64,000 nt of DNA from Fibrobacter sp. UBA7003 (GTDB lineage Bacteria > Fibrobacterota > Fibrobacteria > Fibrobacterales > Fibrobacteraceae), in the NCBI GenBank assembly GCA_002449765.1, contig DJXN01000004.1, positions 166,932-230,931 on the forward strand. The letters run 5' to 3'. A program made the translations under genes and the position numbers. Under the pieces are notes generated by a model that searched no databases, was not told where the DNA came from, and saw nothing but the letters and a program-made list of their open reading frames with translations. Shown here one piece after another: positions 48,616-55,588 of the stretch. The first letter of the stretch is position 1; the number at the start of each line of letters is the position of its first letter.

Positions 48616-49422
48616 ATGGAAACCCTAATATTCCTAGCCATCGCAGTCGTCATCGCGATCTTCGAGAACAAGGTCAAGAAATCAAGGGAACAGAAACATC
48701 TGCCTCCCTCCGTGCCCGGCGATTACGATAACGAACATGCGGAAGATTCCCAGGACGAGGCGCAGCAAGCAGCCCCGCCCCGCTCGTTGCAGGACTTGAT
48801 CCGCCAGTTCGAAAATGCGCAGCGCGAGGCAGAGCAAGGAAATATCGAACCGCCGACTCCCCCTGTGGAGGAACAGCATCGTGATCCGAGCGAACCGCTT
48901 ACGCTCCGGGATATCGCCGAAGAGGTCATCGGAGAAGACGTCATCGACCTTGAATTCCTGATGGACACCTTCGATGTCGACGAGAATACCGCAGCCGAAA
49001 TGCTCATGGACTTGCAGGCCCACCGGATCGTGGGCCGAGACATGGGCGAAGGCGAATGCGACGTGCTGGTGCACGACCTCGACGAACTCGAAAACCTGCT
49101 GAACCGTACTGACAGCCAGCCCTCCAGTAGCAAAAAGAACGAGGCCACGGAACAGGTGCGGCAAGATGCGGATGAAGATGTTCATAAAGCCGAACTCGAA
49201 CGCCAACGCGAACTCAACGAACTCGAAGCCCGCGCCAAGGCCGCCCGCGAAAATGCGGCCGCCATCGCGGCTGTATCAGCCGATGACGACGAAACTCCGG
49301 TTCGCCGCCATGCAGCCCTCGTCTCGACGAAAAATATCGCCGACGTGCGCAAGGGATTCATCTGGGCGAAGGTGCTGGACGAGCCCCGCTTCAAGCGACG
49401 CTGGAGTACACAATACCGCTAA
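48616..49422 (+). CDS. Membrane-anchored protein with a putative FtsK-gamma-like winged helix
   Basis: 268 residues. One N-terminal helix (TLIFLAIAVVIAIFE), then an acidic low-complexity linker. Residues about 105-155 (VIGEDVIDLEFLMDTFDVDE, NTAAEMLMDLQAHRIVG) recall a winged-helix/FtsK-gamma fold ('A-x-x-L-(M/I)-x-x-L-x-x-x-x-I-V-G'). A Lys/Arg/Glu coiled coil and a basic tail follow. The match is by eye; DNA binding is inference. It is 16 bp after floA and 32 bp before alr. Confidence 0.65.
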   Translation: METLIFLAIAVVIAIFENKVKKSREQKHLPPSVPGDYDNEHAEDSQDEAQQAAPPRSLQDLIRQFENAQREAEQGNIEPPTPPVEEQHRDPSEPLTLRDIAEEVIGEDVIDLEFLMDTFDVDENTAAEMLMDLQAHRIVGRDMGEGECDVLVHDLDELENLLNRTDSQPSSSKKNEATEQVRQDADEDVHKAELERQRELNELEARAKAARENAAAIAAVSADDDETPVRRHAALVSTKNIADVRKGFIWAKVLDEPRFKRRWSTQYR

Positions 49423-49454
49423 GGGCGCTCTAAACATATTATATTTTCGCCATC

Positions 49455-50678
49455 ATGAAACTTCTACAGACTCCCCCCGACTTAAACAAGATCGCACGCC
49501 CGAACTGGATTGAAATCAACCTGGACGCCCTCTGCAATAACATTCAATTTATCCGCAGCCAGATACCCGCGAACACGAAGATTCTCCTGCCAGTGAAGGC
49601 CGATTCCTACGGACACGGGAGTCTCGCCTGCTCGTTTGCCGCCAAGTTCGGTGGAGCCGACTACCTCGGAGTCGCCCACATCAGCGAAGGGATGCTGCTT
49701 CGCCAATACGGCATGGACTTGCCCATCCTGGTTCTCGGCCCCTGCACGCCCGCAGACTTCGCCTACTTCGTCGAATTCCAGCTCACTGCCGCCATTACGG
49801 ACATCCGCACGGCCATGGCGTTCGACCAGTTCCTCAAGGAAACGGGCACGACCTGCAAGGCGCATTTGGCGATTGATACCGGCATGAACCGCTACGGTTT
49901 CGATGCCGAGGACTTCAACAACATCCGCGCGGCGCTCAGCCTCAAGAGTCTCAAGTTCGAAGGCATGTTCACGCACCTCGCCACAGCCGACATGCCGGGG
50001 AACCCGAAAACCGATATCCAGATCCAGCGCTTCACGCGGCTCGTGGACGTGCTTGAAGCGGAAGGCCTCCGTCCAGAAATCTGTCACTGTTCAAGTTCTG
50101 CGGGTACGCTCACACGCCCCGAAAGCCACTTCGACATGGTGCGTCCGGGCCTTGCGCTCTACGGCTATAACTGCATGGGGGCGGCCCCCTCGCCGTGGCC
50201 CATCAAGCCCGTCATGAAAATCAAGTCCACCATCCGCCACATCCACGACGTAAAGCCCGGCGAGACGGTGAGCTACGGTGGCTACTGGATGGCGCAACAG
50301 CCCACGCGCATCGCAACCATCGCCATCGGCTACGGTGACGGCTACCTGCGTGGCGAATACAACAAGGGATTCGTCTTTATCCGCGGACAGCTTTGCCCGA
50401 TTCTCGGCCGCGTATGCATGGACGCGACGATGGTCGACGTGAGCCACATTCCCGATGTCCAGGTCGGAGAAACGGTCGACGTCGTGAACGGTGAACTCGA
50501 TTTCCGCATCTCGATGGAAAGTGTCGCGGACGACCACCACACAATTCCGTACGAACTAACAAGCCGCGTGGCACGCCGCCTGTACCGCAAGTACTACTGG
50601 AAAAACCGTCTGGTGCGCTGGGACTACCTGCGTCAGGAATTCGGAGTCAAGGACTACAAGGAATTCCCGCTGCGGTAA
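49455..50678 (+). CDS. alr: Alanine racemase
   Basis: PLP enzyme making D-alanine for peptidoglycan. 407 residues. PLP-Lys48 in PVKADSYGHGS. HLAIDTGMNRYGF, MFTHLATAD, MVRPGLALYGYN, catalytic Tyr region VSYGGYWMAQQPTRI, GYGDGYLRGEY and VCMDATMVDVS are present. The C-terminal beta domain is complete, with some 20 extra residues. No Shine-Dalgarno is evident. The ATP-binding transporter gene converges from 50689, only 10 bp away. Confidence 0.96.
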   Translation: MKLLQTPPDLNKIARPNWIEINLDALCNNIQFIRSQIPANTKILLPVKADSYGHGSLACSFAAKFGGADYLGVAHISEGMLLRQYGMDLPILVLGPCTPADFAYFVEFQLTAAITDIRTAMAFDQFLKETGTTCKAHLAIDTGMNRYGFDAEDFNNIRAALSLKSLKFEGMFTHLATADMPGNPKTDIQIQRFTRLVDVLEAEGLRPEICHCSSSAGTLTRPESHFDMVRPGLALYGYNCMGAAPSPWPIKPVMKIKSTIRHIHDVKPGETVSYGGYWMAQQPTRIATIAIGYGDGYLRGEYNKGFVFIRGQLCPILGRVCMDATMVDVSHIPDVQVGETVDVVNGELDFRISMESVADDHHTIPYELTSRVARRLYRKYYWKNRLVRWDYLRQEFGVKDYKEFPLR

Positions 50679-50688
50679 CGCTATCACA

Positions 50689-51501
50689 TCAAGCTTTTGA
50701 AAATCTTGACAGGAACTGCGCCAAGCGTTCGTTACCCGATTCGCGGAACACGTGGTCGGGAGTTCCCTGTTCCACGATGACGCCGCCGTCCATGAAGATG
50801 ACCTTGTCTGCCACGTCGCGGGCAAAGGCCATCTCGTGAGTCACGATGACCATGGTCATCTTGTCTTCGGCAAGTTTCTTGATAATCTTGAGCACTTCGC
50901 CGGTCAGTTCCGGGTCCAGCGCAGAGGTCGGTTCGTCAAAGAAAAGTATCTTCGGGTTCATCGCGAGAGCGCGGGCAATGGACACGCGTTGCTGCTGGCC
51001 ACCGCTGAGTTCGCAGGGATAAGAGTTTTCCTTGCCCTCGAGGCCCATGCGCTTGAGCAGGAACCGCCCCATCGCGCGGGCGTCCTTGCGCTCGTCCCCA
51101 AGCACTCGTACCGGAGCGAGGCAGATATTCTGAAGTACCGTCAAGTGCGGGAACAAGTTGAAGTTCTGGAACACGAGCCCCGTAGAAAGTCGGATTTCGC
51201 GGAGCGTTTTCGCCGGCGCGTACTTGACCGCCGGGCCAGAGCCTAAAGGTCCCTGAGCCTGCCGAAGGGTCGGCACCACCATGTCCTTGCCGTCGACCTG
51301 CACAAAACCGCCGTCAACCGTTTCGAGCTGGGTAAGGCAGCGCAACAGCGTACTCTTGCCGGAACCGCTGGGCCCGATAATCGAGAGCACCTCGCCCGCC
51401 TTCAGGTCAAAAGAGATATCCTTGAGCACATGCAAGTCGCCAAAGGACTTCTTGACGTGTTCTACCTTGAGGATCGGCGCAGATTCATTCATGTTTTCCA
51501 T
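50689..51501 (-). CDS. Polar amino acid ABC transporter, ATP-binding protein
   Basis: 270 residues from the ATG at 51501 (GAGG 6 nt upstream). Walker A GPSGSGKST (43-51), Q-loop LVFQNFNLFPHLTVLQN, signature LSGGQQQRVSIARAL, Walker B ILFFDEPTSALDPE and the H-loop VTHEMAFA. It is closest to GlnQ/ArtP-type amino acid importers. Residues about 78-90 (PTLRQAQGPLGSGP) are encoded by a dispersed repeat and lie in a surface loop before KTLREIR. Last gene of the binding protein-permease-ATPase operon. Confidence 0.93.
   Translation of the reverse strand: MENMNESAPILKVEHVKKSFGDLHVLKDISFDLKAGEVLSIIGPSGSGKSTLLRCLTQLETVDGGFVQVDGKDMVVPTLRQAQGPLGSGPAVKYAPAKTLREIRLSTGLVFQNFNLFPHLTVLQNICLAPVRVLGDERKDARAMGRFLLKRMGLEGKENSYPCELSGGQQQRVSIARALAMNPKILFFDEPTSALDPELTGEVLKIIKKLAEDKMTMVIVTHEMAFARDVADKVIFMDGGVIVEQGTPDHVFRESGNERLAQFLSRFSKA
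51248..51269 (-). repeat. Dispersed repeat inside the ABC ATPase gene
   Basis: On the coding strand CCCTTCGGCAGGCTCAGGGA then CC; TTCGRCARGCTCARNGACC is the shared core with 9876-9900 and 46014-46037. It is translated in frame as RQAQGPLG. Confidence 0.6.
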
Positions 51502-51509
51502 TCCACGCC

Positions 51510-52169
51510 TCACTTATAGTAATTGAGCTTGCGTTCCACGTAGGCGAAAAGCACGCTCAGCAAAAGGTTCGCCACATAGTAGAATACACCCGCCACGAAC
51601 AGCGGGTAAATGCTCGCGTAGGCGGCCTGCTGCTTCTTGGCCAGCGCAAAAAGTTCCGTCACCGCAATCACCTGCGCAAGGGAGGTGTCCTTCACCAGAG
51701 TGATGACTTCATTGGCGCTGGCGGGTACCACGCGCTTGACCACCTGCGGGAGGATAATACGGAAGAACGTCTGCGTGCGGGTCATGCCCAGCATGTAGGC
51801 CGCCTCGTACTGCCCCTTGGGTATAGACTGAATGCCCCCGCGGAAAATTTCGGCAAAGTAGGCCGCATAGTTTATCGAAAACGCCACAATCACCGCCGGG
51901 AAGCGGTCAAATGAAAAATCCACGCCCGCATATTCGCTCAGGTAGTAGGAGCCGAAGTAAATCGCCACAATCTGGAGCAGCAAAGGGGTGCCACGCATCA
52001 CCGAGATGTAGAACGATACCGGGTAACGCACCACGCGCCACTTGCTCATCTTGAGGACCGCGATAAGCAGGCCCAGCGGAATCGAGAACAGGAGCGTAAG
52101 CCCGAAAATGGCGAGCGTCGTGCAGAAGCCGCCCCAGAGAATCGGGAGTAAATTGCTCAAATCAGACAT
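51510..52169 (-). CDS. Polar amino acid ABC transporter, permease
   Basis: 219 residues. Inner-membrane subunit of the HisM/GlnP type with five predicted helices. The ATPase-docking EAA loop is EIFRGGIQSIPKGQYEAAYM followed by LGM, and RGTPLLLQI is the usual N-terminal family motif. It lies 18 bp after the binding protein gene and 8 bp before the ATPase gene. Confidence 0.95.
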   Translation of the reverse strand: MSDLSNLLPILWGGFCTTLAIFGLTLLFSIPLGLLIAVLKMSKWRVVRYPVSFYISVMRGTPLLLQIVAIYFGSYYLSEYAGVDFSFDRFPAVIVAFSINYAAYFAEIFRGGIQSIPKGQYEAAYMLGMTRTQTFFRIILPQVVKRVVPASANEVITLVKDTSLAQVIAVTELFALAKKQQAAYASIYPLFVAGVFYYVANLLLSVLFAYVERKLNYYK

Positions 52170-52187
52170 GGAACCGCGCGCCGGCCG

Positions 52188-52979
52188 TTACTTGCCGAAC
52201 CACTTGGCAGAGATTTCGTCGAATTTGCCGTCGGCCTTCATGGCAGCCAGGGTGGAATTCACCGCATCACGCAGGGCCTGGTCCTTCTTGCGGAAACCCA
52301 CGGCATAGACTTCGTCGGAGAGGCCTTCCTCGAGCACCGTGTAGTCCTTCGCGTTCGTCACAATCCAGTACTTGGCCACGATTTCGTCCAGGAACACGGC
52401 GTCGACACCGCCCTTGTCCAAATCCATGAGCGCCGTCTGGTTGTCGTCAAACGGGACTATTTCCTTGGCGGCCTTGCCCGCTTCGGAGGCATCCAGGAGC
52501 TTCTGGGCGGTAGAGCCGTTCTGCACGGCAATCTTCTTGCCGGCGAGGGCCGCGAGATTTGCAAGAGCCTTGTCCTTCACCGTGAAAATCATGCGGTTCT
52601 TGAGATACGGGTCGCTCAGGTTCATGGCCTTCGCGCGGGCGCTGTCCACGCTCATGCCGTTCCAGATGCAATCAATCTTGCCGGTGTTCAGTTCCTGTTC
52701 CTTCGCATCCCACGAAATCGGCTGCGTCTTGAGCTTCACGCCCAGGCGCGCACAAACTTCGGTGGCGAGGTCGATATCGAAACCCACGATGTTGTTGTCC
52801 TTGTCGCGGAAACCCATCGGCGGGAAGGAATCGTCGAGACCAAGCACAAACTCGCCCGCCGCCTTCACCTTGTTCAGGGATTCATCGGCCTGAGTCTTGG
52901 ATTCCGCCTTCTGGTCGTTACAGGCAGAAAGAACCGCGGCACACGCAACCGCCGCAAACATCGCTAAAAGCTTTTTCAT
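52188..52979 (-). CDS. Amino acid ABC transporter substrate-binding lipoprotein
   Basis: 263 residues from the ATG at 52979. Lipobox CAAVLSACNDQ tethers it to the membrane. The SBP family 3 fold shows FVLGLDDSFPPMGFRD, NNIVGFDIDLATEVCARLGV, WDAKEQELNTGKIDCIWNGM and MDLDKGGVDAVFLDE. GIDIDL-type binding motif and the FPPMGFRD start suggest a polar amino acid ligand. First gene of the transporter operon. Confidence 0.93.
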   Translation of the reverse strand: MKKLLAMFAAVACAAVLSACNDQKAESKTQADESLNKVKAAGEFVLGLDDSFPPMGFRDKDNNIVGFDIDLATEVCARLGVKLKTQPISWDAKEQELNTGKIDCIWNGMSVDSARAKAMNLSDPYLKNRMIFTVKDKALANLAALAGKKIAVQNGSTAQKLLDASEAGKAAKEIVPFDDNQTALMDLDKGGVDAVFLDEIVAKYWIVTNAKDYTVLEEGLSDEVYAVGFRKKDQALRDAVNSTLAAMKADGKFDEISAKWFGK

Positions 52980-53130
52980 CTTGAAGTCCTCTTTTTGATT
53001 TACAAGAGAAATATAGAAAAAGGGCCGCATTCTAGTGAATACGGATAATTGAGCAGCCCTCATATTTAAGGCCTGAATGATTCGCTTTTTATTTTTTTTC
53101 ACCAAAACAGGAGTTTCAAGGCGAATTGGG

Positions 53131-53162
53131 TTGGCATATCAATTTTGAATAATGTATATTAT
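53131..53162 (+). promoter_or_regulatory. Promoter and palindrome of toxin-antitoxin module 1
   Basis: TTGGCA (53131-53136), 18-bp spacer, TATATT (53155-53160). ATAAT-GTAT-ATTAT (53149-53162) overlaps the -10, a plausible site for autorepression. Confidence 0.5.
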
Positions 53163-53175
53163 GGGGGAGGTTTAT

Positions 53176-53394
53176 ATGGAAGTTCTGAACCCGACACAGC
53201 TACATCTTCTAAAGATGTTCTCTTTCGCCAAGGATTCTGAGTCTTTGGAAGAAATTCGTGTTGCCCTGATGGATGTCTTTGCCAAGAGGGTTGAAAAAGA
53301 CATGGACAATCTTTGGGATTCCGGCAAATGGGACAATAAAAAGAACGAAGCTGTCTTATGCGAACACTTGCGAACTCCCTATAAAGCAGTATGA
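53176..53394 (+). CDS. Putative antitoxin of PIN toxin-antitoxin module 1
   Basis: 72 residues from the ATG at 53176, with a strong GGGGGAGG 5 nt upstream. Helical; the C-terminal half (FAKRVEKDMDNLWDSGKWDN, HLRTPYK) matches small antitoxins that precede PIN-domain toxins and whose tail lies across the toxin active site. It overlaps the toxin gene by ATGA (4 bp), a typical coupling. An ATG at 53161 is too close to the promoter to be the start. Confidence 0.75.
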   Translation: MEVLNPTQLHLLKMFSFAKDSESLEEIRVALMDVFAKRVEKDMDNLWDSGKWDNKKNEAVLCEHLRTPYKAV

Positions 53395-53795
53395 GAATTG
53401 TTCTCGACACCAATTGCCTTCTAGCCTCTCTTTCCAAAAGAGGGGCTTACTATAATGTTTGGAAAGGTTTGCTAGAAGGAAAATACACTCTTTGCGTATC
53501 CAACGAAATTCTTGAAGAATACGAAGAGATTATCGCACAAAAAACCACACCCGTCATTGCACTAAATGTCGTTCAAGCCCTTTTAAATGCACCTTCCGTT
53601 GAATTAATCGACGCTTTTTTCAGATTTGAGTTGATTCAAAAAGACCCTGATGATAACAAGTTCGTTGATTGCGCTATCGCAGGAAACGCTACATACGTCG
53701 TTTCGAATGACGCTCATTTCGACATCCTTAAAGAAATTGACTTTCCGAAATTAATCTTGAAAAATCTGCAAGAATTTTCTGCAATGCTACAATAA
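53391..53795 (+). CDS. PIN-domain toxin of module 1
   Basis: 134 residues. PIN-domain RNase pattern: IVLDTNCLLASL (first Asp), EILEEYEEI (Glu), DPDDNKFVDCAIAG (Asp pair) and VVSNDAHF (final Asp). These form the metal site that cleaves tRNA or mRNA in VapC-like toxins; the target is unknown here. Rather AT-rich relative to the surroundings. A terminator almost identical to that of module 2 follows. Confidence 0.85.
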   Translation: MRIVLDTNCLLASLSKRGAYYNVWKGLLEGKYTLCVSNEILEEYEEIIAQKTTPVIALNVVQALLNAPSVELIDAFFRFELIQKDPDDNKFVDCAIAGNATYVVSNDAHFDILKEIDFPKLILKNLQEFSAMLQ

Positions 53796-53815
53796 GCAGA
53801 ATCGTTATACTACGC

Positions 53816-53846
53816 AAAAAAGGCCGCATCGCTGCGGTCCTTTTTA
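53816..53846 (+). terminator. Terminator of toxin-antitoxin module 1
   Basis: AAAAAGGCCGCA-TCGC-TGCGGTCCTTTTT with one bulged base, nearly the same as 59146-59178. Confidence 0.8.
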
Positions 53847-53858
53847 TAATGTTGGTCA

Positions 53859-53902
53859 GGATCCTTCGACTCCGAGGCTACGCCTCTTCGCTCAGGATGA
53901 CA
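53859..53902. repeat. Intergenic REP-type element
   Basis: GGATCCTTCGACTCCGAGGC then TACGCC, TCTTCGCTCAGGATGACATG: an imperfect palindrome (GAGGC-TAC-GCCTC core) ending GGATGACA like the other element type. Confidence 0.65.
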
Positions 53903-53968
53903 TGCTCAAAGGCCTGAAGCCCCACACCTCAAAGGGAGCGAAGCGACCGACCTCATACCTCACACCTC

Positions 53969-54161
53969 TTAATCCTTTCCGTACACCTTTTCGGCGTAGG
54001 TCACGGTGGCGCCGAGGTATTCGCGGTTCATCTTGGCGATGTAATCCACGGTGATACCCTTCGGGCAGGCGGCCTGGCATTCGTAAAGGTTCGTGCAAGT
54101 TGCGCAATCCTCCTTGTCCATCTGGGCGACCATGGCGAGCACACGCTTCTTCGCCTCGACC
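53969..54161 (-). pseudogene. Truncated sdhB 3' fragment
   Basis: 193 bp matching the end of the intact sdhB (59244-59436) at a constant offset of 5275 bp, same stop codon, with 10 differences. Nine of these cluster in 13 bp and change G-F-G-N to D-C-A-T next to the last Fe-S Cys. It has no start or upstream sdhB sequence, so it is not functional. Confidence 0.9.
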
Positions 54162-54214
54162 CTATGACAACCGTTCGCGCTAGACGCAAAAAAAAATCTA
54201 ATTAGCGCTCACTC

Positions 54215-54262
54215 CCACCTAAAGGTGGCCATGTACACTAAGCAACAAGTTGCCAAGTGTCC
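54215..54262. repeat. Dispersed repeat shared with tilS
   Basis: CCACCT-AA-AGGTGG palindrome then CATGTACACTAAGCAACAAG, TTGCCAAGTG; the unit at 54224-54259 matches 33587-33622 in tilS at 31 of 36 positions. The rest of 54162-54382 shows no gene. Confidence 0.7.
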
Positions 54263-54382
54263 AAAGGTCGCCATCACGACTCGTCAATACGAGTCGCTTT
54301 TGGCTCACAGGGGTCACTATCCCTAACGCAAATGCGGCAAATTGCTTTACCAGTGTTACTCTGATTAGAAATGAATATTCAT

Positions 54383-54949
54383 CTATTTAAATGTTTTGAT
54401 ATTTACTTCAGCCTGTCTCAACGTGATGTACTCTCCATTGCTTTCATCTGCAAAATGCCCCATTATTCCCAAGTTTAAGATGCTATTATTGAAGGCCTCT
54501 TTAATAAAAAAATTCAAGTTTTCTTCAAATAATGGATTCAAATAAAGCGTGTGACCTCCATTACTAAATCCGTAATTCGTATGTAGTTTACTATTAATTT
54601 GGGTAAGAATATCCGCGCAGTTTTGTTTATCTACATCATCTATTTCCTTATTGTCTTTTCGACGAAATCCCAAGAAAAAGAGAATTCCCTTTGGCTCTTC
54701 CCTATTGACACTAATTACAAACTTATATTCTATTGTACATTTAAAGTTTTCAGTTTTGTCCTTTGGATATGTAAAATAGTATGCTAAATATAGCCGACGT
54801 TTGTCCTTCTTTTCAAGAGCAAATGTTCCTATTTCCGAAAAAGTGCCTTTAGCAAGGTTATCAAGTTTTTCTTTCAAACCATAGAGAATCGGAAAATGTT
54901 CGTGATTTACAAGCTTTAATGCTTTTGCGAATTCAGCGACGTCACTCAT
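54383..54949 (-). CDS. Unknown AT-rich protein, second of a coupled pair
   Basis: 188 residues from the ATG at 54949 (a GTG at 54955 is also possible). No signal peptide or membrane helix; likely cytoplasmic. Mixed alpha/beta, with charged helices (DVAEFAKALKLVNHEHFPIL, YGLKEKLDNLAKG) and strands such as CTIEYKFVISVN and ILFFLGFRRKD. Base composition is markedly more AT-rich than the sdh and transporter genes. It overlaps or abuts the stop of the gene at 54952. I do not recognise it. Confidence 0.65.
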   Translation of the reverse strand: MSDVAEFAKALKLVNHEHFPILYGLKEKLDNLAKGTFSEIGTFALEKKDKRRLYLAYYFTYPKDKTENFKCTIEYKFVISVNREEPKGILFFLGFRRKDNKEIDDVDKQNCADILTQINSKLHTNYGFSNGGHTLYLNPLFEENLNFFIKEAFNNSILNLGIMGHFADESNGEYITLRQAEVNIKTFK

Positions 54950-54951
54950 AT

Positions 54952-55476
54952 TCACATCTCGGCTCTCAGAAGATATTCCGTCAAATCAACCGCTTTTTTC
55001 AACGCATCTGCCAATTTTGATTGTGTCGCCGGAGCAGTTATTTCATTTTCTTGTTTTTCATCGGGTCCTAAAGGCCACAACTCTAGACCGCGAACAGACG
55101 GTGGATACCCTTCATTTGTGAAGGTTTTAATTTTTGCGTTAGGAAAAACCTTTCGAACCACCTTTATTTCCATGTCTGTTAAATTGTTTTTCTGATAATC
55201 CTTTTTCGACGGGTCTATTTTAAGGAATTCTATGGACACATGGTCAATCGGCAGACTTGTTGAAAGAACAAGGTTGACTCTACAGCACCCATTGTCAACA
55301 GAATAGTAAACTTCATTTTTGGGAACACAACCAGCATTCACTCCCTTAGGAGAAAGATTATCCTCGCACTTAGATGTCCACGGCACGCCAGCCTGCTGAA
55401 AAACAGCATTGGCAAACTGTTCTTGGACGGGATATTGCGGATTCATATCACCCGTGTAGTATTTATTTACCGGCAT
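54952..55476 (-). CDS. Unknown protein, first of a coupled pair
   Basis: 174 residues from the ATG at 55476, behind a perfect AAGGAG. No signal peptide. Four cysteines (SKCEDN, NAGCVPK, DNGCCRV) in the first 75 residues could bind metal. Helical C-terminus (TQSKLADALKKAVDLTEYLL). AT-rich like its partner. A coupled two-gene unit of soluble proteins flanked by repeats suggests an effector-immunity or defence pair, but nothing in the sequence proves it. Confidence 0.65.
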   Translation of the reverse strand: MPVNKYYTGDMNPQYPVQEQFANAVFQQAGVPWTSKCEDNLSPKGVNAGCVPKNEVYYSVDNGCCRVNLVLSTSLPIDHVSIEFLKIDPSKKDYQKNNLTDMEIKVVRKVFPNAKIKTFTNEGYPPSVRGLELWPLGPDEKQENEITAPATQSKLADALKKAVDLTEYLLRAEM

Positions 55477-55552
55477 ATAAAACTCCTTTGTATTTAATTG
55501 TGAATTGTTTTTTTGAGCGGGGCGGGCTTGCTTGCGCTGGCCCGCGGTGGTG

Positions 55553-55587
55553 GACTTCCTTGGCAAGCACGCTTGCCTAGGAAGTTC
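55553..55587. repeat. Inverted repeat after the FISUMP lipoprotein gene
   Basis: Arms GACTTCCTTGGCAAGC (55553-55568) and GCTTGCCTAGGAAGTTC (55571-55587), near-perfect with a 2-nt loop. On the minus strand a G/C-rich stretch and then AAAAAAAC follow, so it is not a normal terminator; more like a REP or IS relic. Confidence 0.55.
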
Positions 55588-55588
55588 A

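Noticed and set aside
51510..52979. Any link of the ABC transporter to the neighbouring toxin-antitoxin module
   Set aside because: The operon is complete and divergent from module 1, with separate promoters; adjacency looks incidental.
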